Shown here piece after piece: positions 47,344-57,779 of a stretch of DNA of 64,000 nucleotides. Within the stretch, counting starts at the first letter, position 1. Each line of letters begins with the position of its first letter. A model generated the notes under the pieces. The model did no database searches, had not been told where the DNA came from, and saw nothing but the letters and a program-made list of their open reading frames with translations. Made by a program: the position numbers and the translations under genes. Source of the stretch: Lentinula raphanica (taxonomy: Eukaryota; Basidiomycota; Agaricomycetes; Agaricales; Omphalotaceae); the NCBI GenBank assembly GCA_027919835.1, contig JANVFP010000024.1, forward strand, positions 1 through 64,000, given 5' to 3'.

Positions 47344-49690
47344 CTAGTATGGTGGTCGACCGGGTTGAGTTTCGCATTGGAGCCCCAAGTCTTCAAAATA
47401 TGCTTGGTGGGTAAAATGGGCGATGGCGATTCGTTGTTCTCCTTCCCAAGCTTCTACTTCGTGGTCCAAGAGCGCCCCCCGAAGCCAAACCACAACACCA
47501 GGGGTATAACGAAGTCTGAGTTTGAGTTGCTTCAGGTAAAGATAGCCGGAGGTTATCCTTCCGAGCACTACTAGACAAGCCCAAGCCTTGGGCGGGTCTC
47601 GTCTATCTACATGACCTGGGGTCATCCTGTTGAACATTAAGGCCCGGCCTTCCATTAACAACGGGTCTATCGCATCTAAGGTCTCTACAAAAGCATATTT
47701 CTCTTCCGCTTTTGCTCGAGCTTCGGTCAAACTACATCAGGAAAAATGTACTGAGCTCTCAGCCACTAAAAGCTGCTTTCAAGCCCCCTAGGGCCTTTCA
47801 AGGCTTTGAAGCCCCCAAGGCATGCAAAGATACCCCCAAATCCTAGGCACTCTCAGCCACTTGAAAGTTCTGGGGCATTCTTTGAGGTGCTTTGAGGTGC
47901 TTTGAGAATCTTTGAGTGTCTTTGAGGATCTTTGAGTGTCTTTGAGGATCTTTGAGTGTCTTTGAGGAGCTTTGAGATGCTTTCAAAGGCAAAAAATATG
48001 AATAAAAATTAATTGATTCCTCTTATTTCTATTTTACATTACATTCTATTTCATATTCTTGGATTATGTAATTTCTATTTATATTATATTACATAAGACT
48101 TATATAATTACAAGAATTTGTAATGTACTAGTTAATTATCAAATTATATAGAGAATCTAATCTACAAATCTCATATATAAAGTCCTTCATTGAGATATGA
48201 TAATATATACAACATGTAGATATGTAGTTAATATAGCTATATATAAGTTTGGACCATGTGACAAACTTTTTGATTGTACATGGTTCACGGTGGCAGCCCA
48301 AATATATCATTGAAACAAGATCTTGTCAAAGTTGTCAATGGCAGTTTTTGATGCATGTATTGTCTAGATTAAGCAAGTGATGCAATACACTTATGTAATT
48401 TCCTATTTGGGTGATGTTTTCTTCATTTAATTTGATATTAAAAGTTGCTAAAAAGCTCTGCAAAGACTCTCAAAGACTCTCAAAGATCCTCAAAGATCCT
48501 CAAAGACCCTCAAAGATTCTCAAAGCACTTCAAAGCACTACAAAGCAGTTTAGTGACCTGGGTTACCTGGGCAACCTAGGCCATTGAGGCAGTTTCAGAG
48601 TCCCTAGGAATTAGCCATTTCTTGAGGTGCTCTCAGATCAAAGTATATTCCTTTGAGGTTGCCTAAGAAATGCCCATTTTCCTCAGTGCTTTCTAGCTCT
48701 CCTAAGCATGTAGGCCCTCTAGAGAGCCTCAAAGATACTCATAGTTGCCTAGGCCTAGAGTGTTTTTCCTGATGTAGCATGCTGAGTAGAGTCCATGTTT
48801 TCCAGGAAGTGATTGATACATTTCGAGAACAATCGCAGTTCTCTCAACAACTCCATTGAACGACTGAACACCGTCCCATTTTTGATAACGTCTCGAGATG
48901 TCACCATAGGGAGATCCTGGATAGATATCAAAACGAAGAACAACCTCAATCAAGCAGGACTGACTGTTCGGCCTATTCCATGCCAGCTACGAACTAGATG
49001 GGTTACACCTGCTATTTCGGCGGGCCTTTGTATATAGGAATTAGGATTGTTGCGATGAAACTTGTCCGCCGTGGGTCGGACGCGTACGTCAACAGCTTTG
49101 GCGTATTCCATGAGGAGATTCCCCATTCTTTCCTGATAAGATATTCAAAATTCCGACTGTAAGACCTAAGCTAAGCGCACACCTTGTCCGTCATACCCCT
49201 TGGAAAATGATAGACTAAATCATAACCATCGCCACTCATGACTCTCTGACAGTCATCATCATCCCAGAGGGTTTCCTCAGATGGACCTTGAAATTCCGAG
49301 AAGAAATCCTTCCGTACTTTGGAATCTACGTGCGTTGCCTGAAGGAATTTGAAGGCCGGAATGATCACTGTCCCCAGGCTTCACACCGCGAACAATCATT
49401 GAATAAGACAATGGAACTATACACACTGGTATTTCCCTTTCGTTGAGCATTTTGCACTTGGACTTTGACTCGATGATAGAGCGTTCGTTGACGGTTTTTT
49501 GCATTTCGTCTGGGAAAGCATGGGTATGGGTATATCGAAATGTGGGAGTGGCAACACTCACCGTCCCCTGCGCTTCCTTTTCGCACTTGATTCCTCCTCG
49601 AAAATTTCCTCCTCAGTTAAAGGCTCATCTGGACTTCCAAAGACCTTGAGATGAAGCAGACTGAGGATTTGGCCGTCAGAATCCATGCCC
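47344..49690 (-). pseudogene. TET/JBP-like 2OG-Fe(II) oxygenase gene, frameshifted and interrupted
   Basis: The C-terminal part (47,731-47,344) reads YAFVETLDAIDPLLMEGRAL, then GHVDRRDPPKAWACLVVLG, YTPGVVVWLRGALLDHEVEA and QRIAIAHFTH. This gives the H-x-D, distal H and 2OG-binding R of the double-stranded beta-helix oxygenase fold, in the layout of fungal TET/JBP enzymes that oxidise 5-methylcytosine in DNA. Upstream pieces are QSFNGVVERTAIVLEMYQSL near 48,850, then MGNLLMEYAKAVDVRVRPTA (49,132 onward, after a 50-nt intron 49,182-49,133) and RKDFFSEFQGPSEETLWDDD. Frame breaks lie at a C4/G4 run (49,372-49,375) and at about 48,945-48,957, and a 1,046-bp element sits between 48,778 and 47,731. 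Whether the upstream pieces belong to the same protein is inferred from order and spacing. Confidence 0.6.
47732..48777. mobile_element. 1,046-bp foldback element with 15-bp terminal repeats
   Basis: Ends are perfect inverted repeats CTACATCAGGAAAAA (47,732-47,746 and 48,763-48,777). Inside, long arms made of about ten 10-bp units face each other: TTTGAGGATC-type units at 47,882-47,985 and CTCAAAGATC-type units at 48,455-48,550. They flank a very AT-rich core (about 48,000-48,440) with no coding potential. No clear target duplication is seen, apart from a possible TA if the ends are trimmed to CATCAGG. It lies inside the oxygenase coding sequence. Confidence 0.8.
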
Positions 49691-49779
49691 TTCGCAAACG
49701 ATCAGTAAATCAAAGAATGGGTTCGGTAGAAGAGATCACAGATATTTAGTAAAGTGTACTAGTTGTCGACAAACGCACT

Positions 49780-50035
49780 TCCTCACTGGCTATGATCGCC
49801 CAGACGTGAACGACCACCAGCTATGATAAAGAACAAAAGAAGTAGATGAGTCGTCGCCGTAGCGCAAACGACAAGCAGTATCTCTTCCTTTCGGGCTATC
49901 GCCGTAACGCGAACGACTGCCCGCTAGGATAGAGAACATGAAACCCTTGAAAGTTGTCTAGCGGAAACGACAAGTAGTAACCCTGCTTTGCTGGCTATCG
50001 CCGTAGTGCGAACGACCACCTGCTAGGATAGGGTA
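49780..50035 (+). repeat. Imperfect tandem repeat, about 90-110 bp period
   Basis: The phrase GGCTATCGCCGTA..CGAACGAC followed by GCTAGGATAG recurs about three times, alternating with a AAACGACAAG(C/T)AGTA phrase. Non-coding region between the oxygenase relic and the first F-box gene; the rest of 49,690-50,255 shows nothing recognisable. Confidence 0.7.
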
Positions 50036-50254
50036 TTCAAGAGTGAAAACGGAAGAAGCATTACTATAACCGGAACAGAAGCAAGAAAACGGACGATGTT
50101 TCGCGGACGAACCTCATCTTCCATGTTTGCAGTGCACTGAAGAGGGGTCCAGGGTGTCTTCGTATGTGTTCCGAAGGGACTAGCTCAGAAATGCAAGATG
50201 CTTGGCACTGGGTAGAACCCACAACTATAGTCTTAGAAAAAGGATGGGCGCTAA

Positions 50255-51862
50255 TAACAGAGTTTTCCCCTGCGGTATTGAGTTAGCGCCCATACTTTCT
50301 CACTTCCTGCCTCTCATCGTCGCTCGCGCACATATTCGTCTAATTGTATCAGCTGGCAAACCATCGAAATAAAACCAGTTTCGTCCCTTCGGATTAACCT
50401 AGTTCTTCCTCAAATAGCACCTCCACATCATGCCGATAACCGTCGAAAGTAAGACTAAGTGAAGAAAGCCTTCCGAAACTCTTGAGACTCACATCATACA
50501 ATAGATCTCCCCGAAGAATTGCTAACGATGATTTGTAAATTATCATTGGATTGTTACGGCAACACCAATGTCTTTTATCCGAGCCCAGACACCATCATCA
50601 AACTCAGTCTCCTCAATACAAAGTGGCATCGGATAGCGAAGGCTGTCCTAAAAACCATAGTTTATTTTCCGGATTCAACCAGAGAAGTCCGACAGGAATG
50701 CGCGGGACAAGTTCGACATGTTTTTGTTGGCTGTCGTCACACCCGGTCTAGATGTCCTTGTGAAGTGCTAAATCATGAAGATCCCCTGCATTCCAAGCTC
50801 TTTTCCGACGTCCTCCGCAGGTGCGACAACCTGTCTATCCTCTCGTTGAAGATGGTGGCCTTGGACGCAGATTTCTTCGAATGGTCTGTTGGCCTCCCAC
50901 GACCAATCGAGGCTAATCTGCTTCGGTACTTCCTGTACGACACGTTCTTCCCAGCTCAAGACGATACCCGGAAAATCCAGTTCAGTTCTCTAAAACTCCT
51001 GGTTGAGACCCCGAGCTCCGATCCCTGGCAGGTGTCCTGGGAATACCGAAGTATTACCAACAGCCTTAAAATACTCCAACTCCATTACAGTGACCTTGTA
51101 CGCGTCGAACTCGATGTCGATGAACTTGCACCCAGTCTTGATGATGATGATACAGAGAATTGGACGAATTATTGGATAAGACCATCAGTGACCCACTTAA
51201 GGTTGAACTTTGTGGAGCTGTATGATCATCCAGATGATGATCCACTTTGGCCGGAGGAGTGCATACTGGACTCGGCGATCTTGCTCGTCAACCGCTGTCA
51301 CGCGCTTGAGGAACTGGTCCTGACAGCACCTTACCTCCGGGCGAGGAAACCTTACTCAGGAACCGCAACGGTCACGGCCAAGATCACGAAGGTCCAAGCA
51401 CCCCAGCAGTTCCTGTATTGCTTCAACGATCCTAGTTGCCAATTAGAGGAGCTGTCAATCTCTACTCCCTTGATGACAACATGCCCTTGAACTTACAACA
51501 GGTGGGAGCTCTCCGAAAGCTGCGAGTTCAAATGGGAGAGAACGAATTCAACGAAAGCAATCGGTTGACACGTCTGGTCGAAGAGATTGTAGGGCTTGAG
51601 GAGATTGAGGCCGATTGGGTTGATGGCCAAGAAATAGTGAGTCCACTTTCAAGGGAGACTGGGAAATTCTGACACCTCTTTCGCAGATAAACAACCTGAC
51701 CTTCAAGTCCAATATCTCCATTTTAAAATACAATGAGCTAGATGTGAGGACGGCCAATCCGGATTTGCTTCGGTCAAAGATCGAAGAGAATCAAGATGGG
51801 ATATCGCTGGAGCAATTCTGGCTCAATGGATATGTGATCTGGCGCCGGCATCAGGAGTAGCA
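50255..51862 (+). repeat. Tandem gene duplication, unit 1
   Basis: Direct duplicate of 53,310-54,892, spaced about 3.06 kb. Promoter, 5' exon, intron and 3' end are almost identical; the central coding part (about 50,740-51,460) is clearly diverged. Confidence 0.95.
50430..51860 (+). pseudogene. F-box/LRR-like gene, copy 1, frameshifted
   Basis: Start ATG 50,430 in a 19-nt first exon, intron to 50,504, then the F-box: NLPEELLTMICKLSLDCYGN followed by KLSLLNTKWHRIAKAVL. Leucine-patterned repeats follow (DVLRRCDNLSILSLKMVAL and so on). Compared with copy 2, bases are missing at about 51,471 (equivalent to CAAACAGGTC in the sister) plus three more a few bases later. The frame then stops at 51,490, while the conserved C-terminus (LNLQQVGALRKLRVQMGE, last exon to 51,860) continues in another frame. 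F-box proteins normally recruit substrates to SCF ubiquitin ligases; this copy would lack its C-terminus. Confidence 0.8.
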
Positions 51863-53309
51863 AAGTCACTAACCTCGATACGTTGTGTCTGCTCAACTTT
51901 GCGGACCTTTTCGGTGCTTGGACGATCTTCATTTCAATCAAGGTTTTGTTAACTTGAAATTGTACTCTTGGACTGATATTGCTAGCTCGTATGATGCAAT
52001 TGAGAACCCACAGAAGCAGATTGTCAGGATTCCCTCGCTCCTCTCGCTCTCCTCTCCTACGACGCTACTCAGGGTTACTTAGAACTTACAGCCTGTACGG
52101 AAAACCTTGTCAGTGCACATTTTTTTGGCCGCTCAAAAAATAAAATAAAACAGAAAGGTACCGAGTCTAAGCGAGCCTTAGCGAGGCAAGTAATTGAGTA
52201 TAAGCGAAGTAAGATATTGGATACTATCAGGGTTGGCATGATTACTGCAGTCCATTTTCCAAGGATTTTCAGTTCTGTATGGCCTTCAAGCACATCAAGT
52301 ACTGGTATTTAGCTTCCAGCAATACAAAACATCATATAACTGCCCATTGTAGGCCACTCTAAGAGAGAAAAAGGCTTGTGAGTGTGATGCACACTTCAAG
52401 GGTGACAGTGATCTGGCTCGCTTAGAGTCGCTTAGAGTCGCTTGTACTCGGTACCTTTTCTTTTTATTTTCTTTTTTGTGCCGGCGAAATAACGTGCATT
52501 GACAAGGTTTTCCGTACACGCTGTAATCAGGACTCTTAAACGTCTCGTATGTTCTTACTTCATTCTCATACATCTCAGTCTCGTTATTACTCATGTACTC
52601 ACTACATTCTCCTGATTCTACTCCTAGCTCCCTACTTTCCATGTATATAAACCGTTGTATCTCTCGTAGTATCGTTGTCGAATCAACTCTTATCACTTTT
52701 CGCCCACTTTCTACCGCTCTCGAGCCTCTCTCGCGACTCGCCTCTCAACCCGGTTCCTAACACAGATGGACGAACGGTGTAGCCGAAAAGAAAATGCTAA
52801 TCTCTAAGTACGTAGTGTATAACAACTCTATAAAGTCACTGCGTGCGCCATGGGCATGGAAATGTTGATGAATTCCTCGAATCGCTGAGCTCCGCGTCAC
52901 TCGCCTATACAAGAACTATAGCATTCAACTTAAGTATGTACCACTGAGTGACTGAGCTCAAACTGAGCTAGTACCGTTGGGCCATATCAATGGATGTTGA
53001 CGTTGGACATTTGTAAGTTGTTACCCTAGTTCGGCTGGGATGCGTAGCGGCCCGATTGCATCGACGGTCATTACTGTAAGTATAGAAAGCAATTAGGAAG
53101 GCTCTTTTCTCTCTCGCTCTTTTTCCTCTCTTCTCTGTCTGAGTGAACTTAATTCTTTTGTTCCGTCCACAGGCTCACGACACGAGCCAACAGAAAATGA
53201 GCTGGATTCCATAAAACTTGCATCAAAACCTTCTACCCTAAACGTACTACAGATGTATTCATTGTAGCCCACCCCCACCTCCCTAGGAAAGAGTTAGCAT
53301 TGGACGGCA
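51863..53309. other. Spacer between F-box duplicates
   Basis: Apart from the MITE, no gene is seen. A CTC-rich tract and TCTCGCGACTC-like phrases occur near 52,700-52,750. The spacer is not duplicated on the far side of copy 2. Confidence 0.4.
52089..52523. mobile_element. 435-bp MITE with TA target duplication
   Basis: Inverted ends of roughly 90 bp begin CAGCCTGTACGGAAAACC on the left and CAGCGTGTACGGAAAACC on the right (reverse strand), and share CTTGTCA and GGTACCGAGT. TA flanks both sides (52,087-52,088 and 52,524-52,525). No coding capacity. A TA duplication with CAG-starting ends fits a Tc1/mariner-type non-autonomous element. Confidence 0.85.
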
Positions 53310-54892
53310 AAGTTTCCCTCGGCGGTATCATTTAGCGCCTTTTAGCGCCCATACTTTCTCACTTCCTGCCTCTCATCGTCGCTCGCGTACATATTCGTCT
53401 AATTGTATCAGCTGGCAAACCATCGAAAGAAAACCAGTTTCGTCCCTTCGGATTAACCTAGTTCTTCCTCAAATAGCACCTCCACATCATGCCGATAACC
53501 GTCGAAAGTAAGACTAAGTGAAGAAAGCCTTCCGAAACTCTTGAGACTCACATCATACAATAGATCTCCCCGAAGAATTGCTAACGATGATTTGTAAATT
53601 ATCATTGGATTGTTACGGCAACACCAATGTCTTTTATCCGAGCCCAGACACCATCATCAAACTCAGTCTCCTCAATACAAAGTGGCATCGGATAGCGAAG
53701 GCTGTCCTAAAAACCGTAGTTTATTTTCCGGATCCAACCAGAGAAGTCCGACAGGAATGCGCGGGACAAGTTCGACATGTTTTCGCCGGCTGTCGTCACG
53801 CCTACGATTGTTCTTGTGAAGCGCTAGTAGATCCACACTATACCAATCTCTTTTCCGACGTCCTCCGCAGATGCACAAACCTGTCTACTCTCTCGTTGAA
53901 GAAGGTCCACTTGGACCACAATTTTTTCGAATGGTCTGTTGGCCTCCCACGACCAATTGAGGCTAATCTGATTCGGTGCCACCTGTTCGAGTCGTTCTTC
54001 CCAGCTCAAGAGGACACCCGGAACATCCAGTTCAGTTCTCTGAAACTCCTGGCCATGACCCCCCCCGGACACGAGATGGACTGGTTTTACCAGAGTGTTC
54101 AACTCAGCCTTCGCATACTCCAACTCCATTTCAGCGACCTTGTACGCGTCGAAGTCGATGTCGATAGCGTTATGTGGCCGCGGAGTCCAGGTTGGGAGGA
54201 TTACTGGATAAGACAAACACCGAGACACTTGAAGATCAACCTTGTGGTCTCACCTTGGTATGATAATGAATGGTCGACACCAGACATGGTGGCCTCGGCG
54301 ATCATGCTCGTCAACCGCTGTCAAGAGCTTGAGGAACTGGTCCTGACAGCACCTCGACTCAAGGAGTCTCACATAGGGGCCGCAAAGGTTACGGCCAAGA
54401 TCACGAAGGTCCAAGCACCCTGGGAGTTACTGGTTTGCTTCAACAATCCGAGTTGCCAATTAGAGGAGCTGTCAATCCCTACTCCCTTCAAACAGGTCGA
54501 TGACAACATAATACCCTTGAACTTACAACAGGTGGGAGCTCTCCGAAAGCTGCGAGTTCAAATGGGAGAGAACGAATTCAACGAAAGCAATCGGTTGACA
54601 CGTCTGGTCGAAGAGATTGTAGGGCTGGAGGAGATTGAGGCCGATTGGGTTGATGGCCAAGAAATAGTGAGTCCACTTTCAAGGGAGACTGAGAAATTCT
54701 GACACCTCTTTCGCAGATAAACAACCTGACCTTCAAGTCCAATATCTCCATTTTGAAATACAATGAGCTAGATGTGAGGACGGCCAATCCGGATTTGCTT
54801 CGGTCAAAGATCGAAGAGAATCAAGATGGGATATCGCTGGAGCAATTCTGGCTCAATGGATATGTGATCTGGCGCCGGCATCAAGAGTAGCA
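53310..54892 (+). repeat. Tandem gene duplication, unit 2
   Basis: Partner of 50,255-51,862. Homology begins near a GCGGTAT...TTAGCGCC phrase in the promoter and stops just after the stop codon. Confidence 0.95.
53489..54890 (+). CDS. F-box/LRR-like protein, intact copy 2
   Basis: Exons are 53,489-53,507, 53,564-54,666 and 54,717-54,890. The protein begins MPITVENLPEELLTMICKL (F-box), then has leucine-rich segments (TNLSTLSLKKVHLDHNFFEW, LRILQLHFSDLVRVEVDVD, ELEELVLTAPRLKES), then LPIPTPF-like LSIPTPFKQVDDN and the C-terminal LRKLRVQMGENEFNESNR. It ends with QFWLNGYVIWRRHQE. Expected role is a substrate adaptor of an SCF ubiquitin ligase; the target is unknown. Relative to copy 1 the ends are almost identical and the middle differs at many residues. 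Confidence 0.85.
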
Positions 54893-55875
54893 TAGACACA
54901 TACTACTAGTACTTGTAACAATACGTCTCGATACGTCTCTTTCGCTCTACTAGCTACTTACTCTGTCTTGGCTTCATTGTCCTGTTTCTTTAGCCTGAGT
55001 TTTACCCACTGTGATCTCACTACGCTCGATGCTACTCAGAATATTTACTAGTTTCTTATTAACTGCTCGAAACTCGACTGATTGTCTACTCCTGTTCTTC
55101 TTGTACGCATATACTTGTACTTTCCATAGAGCTCTGTCGTCGAAGCAACTCAGGTTATTTGCCCTCTTCCCTCAAGTCTTCCTGGCAATTTGCAACCGGT
55201 TCATAACCCCCTTCCATCGATTCTTGGTATGTTCAGCCCCACCCGTAGTAGTCTCGTCAGAGGGTTTGTAAAGCACTATGAAATATGACATTCTGAGCAG
55301 GATAATGAAGTCGGAATAAATGAACATCAGATTGTGCCAATGATGTGGTACTTCTCAGATGAAATTGATCAGTCCGAGATACTTCCGACTCTCACTCTCA
55401 TTTCGAGTCAAAACTTAGGCCCCAGTATACTGTAAAGCTTTTGTAAAAAGTCCCGATGAGTTATCGGGGGGGCTTTTGAAAAGATCTGTGACAACACGGT
55501 CGGGCCCCGGCAATCTATCCAGGTGGCGGGTATGGTCATTTAAGCGCCCAGGCCATCATTCGGCTGGTTTCTCGGCATCTATGGCATATCAGTGAAGTAC
55601 TCCCAGAAATGATTAGAATGGTTTGGGAGGCGGAACTTTTGTAAATGTGACAACACGCTTTGTCACTTTTGTTGACTGAGCTGCAGCGCTTGTTAACCGT
55701 TCCCCTCTTTGAATTTCTGTTTCTCTCAAGAACAACCACGGCGCCAGTTTTTCAATCTTGCTGCTCTTTCGGTCTTCATAGACAAGCCTGCTATGAGTCG
55801 GGGATGTGAGTCATTTTTTTCGTTCAATTTTCAAGTAGGTATCTGTACAATGTAGCCAGAGACTCTGCTGCCGGG
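54893..55875. other. Intergenic region
   Basis: No gene supported. Inverted phrases GTGACAACAC occur near 55,488 and 55,647, the second facing GCTTTGTCAC. A possible start ATG for the next gene with a GTGAGT donor lies at 55,792-55,808, but no downstream acceptor kept an open frame. Confidence 0.3.
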
Positions 55876-56010
55876 TAGTCTCCGAGGGCCCGACTTTGGA
55901 GCCTGGCGAAGCTACTCAGGACGAGTGGTCTCTAATTCGCGGAGTGGGGGTACTCTCTTCCCGATAGTCTCCGAGGGCCCGACTTTGGAGCCTGGTGAAG
56001 TTTGTCAGGA
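55876..56010 (+). repeat. Direct repeat of about 45 bp, 90 bp apart
   Basis: TAGTCTCCGAGGGCCCGACT continuing TTGGAGCCTGG(C/T)GAAG occurs at 55,877 and again at 55,967, each followed by TCAGGACG. It could be a duplicated exon start of the following gene or a local duplication. Confidence 0.85.
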
Positions 56011-56109
56011 CGCCTTGTTCCCCTATTCTCTCTTCTCAGCTCGATTCTCCCTCATTCCTCCGTTCTTTGAAAGAGAGTATCGACTGACTAGCTCTCTAGT
56101 ACGCTCTGG

Positions 56110-57650
56110 CAAAGAATTCCGCGCTTACAATCTCCAATCTGGACACCCCTATCACTCCTCCCCAGTTCGACCTCGCAACTGCACTCGATAAATATGAAGA
56201 TCTGGATGGCTCTCAAGACCAGGAATACGATATCGATTTGGAGAGAAGCCTCTCAGAACTTTCTGACGCAGAGAGCGAAGATTCTTCTGTCAGCCTCTCG
56301 GAAGCAAGCGATCCTGCGCTCCCGCTTCCTCTCCCTCTTCAACCCTTTGTTGCTCCTGAGGACTTTTCTGACGAGGAAGAGGATGATTCCCTTGCCAAAG
56401 GCACTGGCATGCGGGCCCGGAGACACAGAAAGACTCTGAAGAAAAGGAAGAAGAGAAGACTTGCTAGGGAGGAAGCTCAAGCACGACTCCTCACGGGGCT
56501 CAAGGAGATAGCTCTTCGACGCGCGTCTGAGTCTCAGACTCTGTCTGTTTGCCGTCGTTCCATACAGAGGAACTTCCGGCGAACTCCGGAGGTTGGTCTG
56601 GCCTCAGACAGGAGTTCGAGAAGATCTACCCGTCGCTTCAGGAGCTTTTAGATGACTTTGAGCTGCAGGTTGTTAACTGGAACGGAAGGTACGCGTTCCG
56701 TTCTGTCTCCTCAACTTTACTGATCTAAGACCAGGGAGAGCTTTTCTGTGCTCGACAAGTCCGGGCGCGTGATATCTCTCTTAGCGGGACAGCCTCGAGA
56801 CCCAAAATGGGACAGCCTTATGAAGGATCTTGAAGAGCAAGTGCGCTCCGCCAGGAAAGAAATGACCTTTTCAGAGAAACAAACCAAGAACAAGCGTGCG
56901 CCCTGCCCCTCAGTATCTATGGGTACATCTTTTGGAGGGGGGAGTCTGGTAAGTAGTTACTGGCCCTCTCCCATTCATCGCTATATTGAAGTATTACATA
57001 AAACAGAGACCCACCGTTTCCAACCAAAGATTCTCACAAGCATCGCCGCTTCCCAGGGCTTTCAACGGCTAATCGGGTTCACAAATTGTACCGCAACTTT
57101 TCCTTAGAATTCTGAGCGCCTCTCTCACACTCTCTTAGGTGTATTTGAATGTTTTGCCAGCAAGATCTTCAATCTTTACCAGGACGCTCTGAACTCTATC
57201 TTCTCCTCCGACCCAAAACTCAAACGCTGGATGAAGAGCGCTTTCGCAGGCGTCAGCTTCAACTTGGGACCTTACTCTGTTTCTTGGCCGCATACTGACA
57301 GTTACAACTTGGCTTTCGGCTGGTGCGCTATAACCGCTCTTGGACGATTCGATCCCGATAAGGGAGGCCACCTCATTCTCTGGGACTTGGGTCTCATTGT
57401 ACGGTTCCCGCCCGGTTCGACCATCCTTATTCCCTCTGCATTGCTTACACATTCCAACCTCCCTATTCAAGAGGGGGAGGATCGTTATTCTGTCCTACAA
57501 TATTCGTCTTCTGGTTTATTTCGATGGGTGTACAACGGATATATGTCTGATAAAGAGTTTCTAGCTACCAGGAGTCCTGCGGACATACGAGAGAGAGAAT
57601 GGGACAGGAAAGCTCGTTGGGGCAACGGTCTGAAGATGTTTTCTCTCTAG
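56110..57650 (+). CDS. 2OG-Fe(II) oxygenase-like protein of a mushroom-expanded family
   Basis: After an acidic then basic N-terminal region (LERSLSELSDAESEDSS, RRHRKTLKKRKKRRLAREEA) come VLDKSGRVISLLAGQPRDPK and SVSMGTSFGGG. After introns follow GFTNCVFECFASKIFNLYQD and the core KSAFAGVSFNLGPYSVSW. Next is PHTD at 57,288-57,299 (H-x-D), GGHLILWDLGLIVRFPPGST, LLTHSN (distal His) and EDRYSVLQYSSSGLFRW (2OG-binding Arg). This is the residue set of a 2OG-Fe(II) oxygenase, possibly related to the TET/JBP group. One frame change near 56,570-56,600 has no clear splice explanation, and the 5' start is unresolved. Otherwise open to the stop at 57,650. Substrate unknown; DNA or RNA bases are a guess. 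Confidence 0.6.
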
Positions 57651-57779
57651 GACGATATATGTACAAAACTTTAGAAGTAGCTTCCTCCAATCGCAGTTTG
57701 TTTCTCGAATCCCAGTCCTCTCGAGTCTCTCCAAGTCCCTTCTGATTCCCTTCTGATATTGAGAAGAAATGAACACCGC

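Noticed and set aside
47880..48550. CRISPR-like array suggested by regular short repeats
   Set aside because: Units are contiguous 10-mers without spacers, inverted around a core, in a eukaryotic context.
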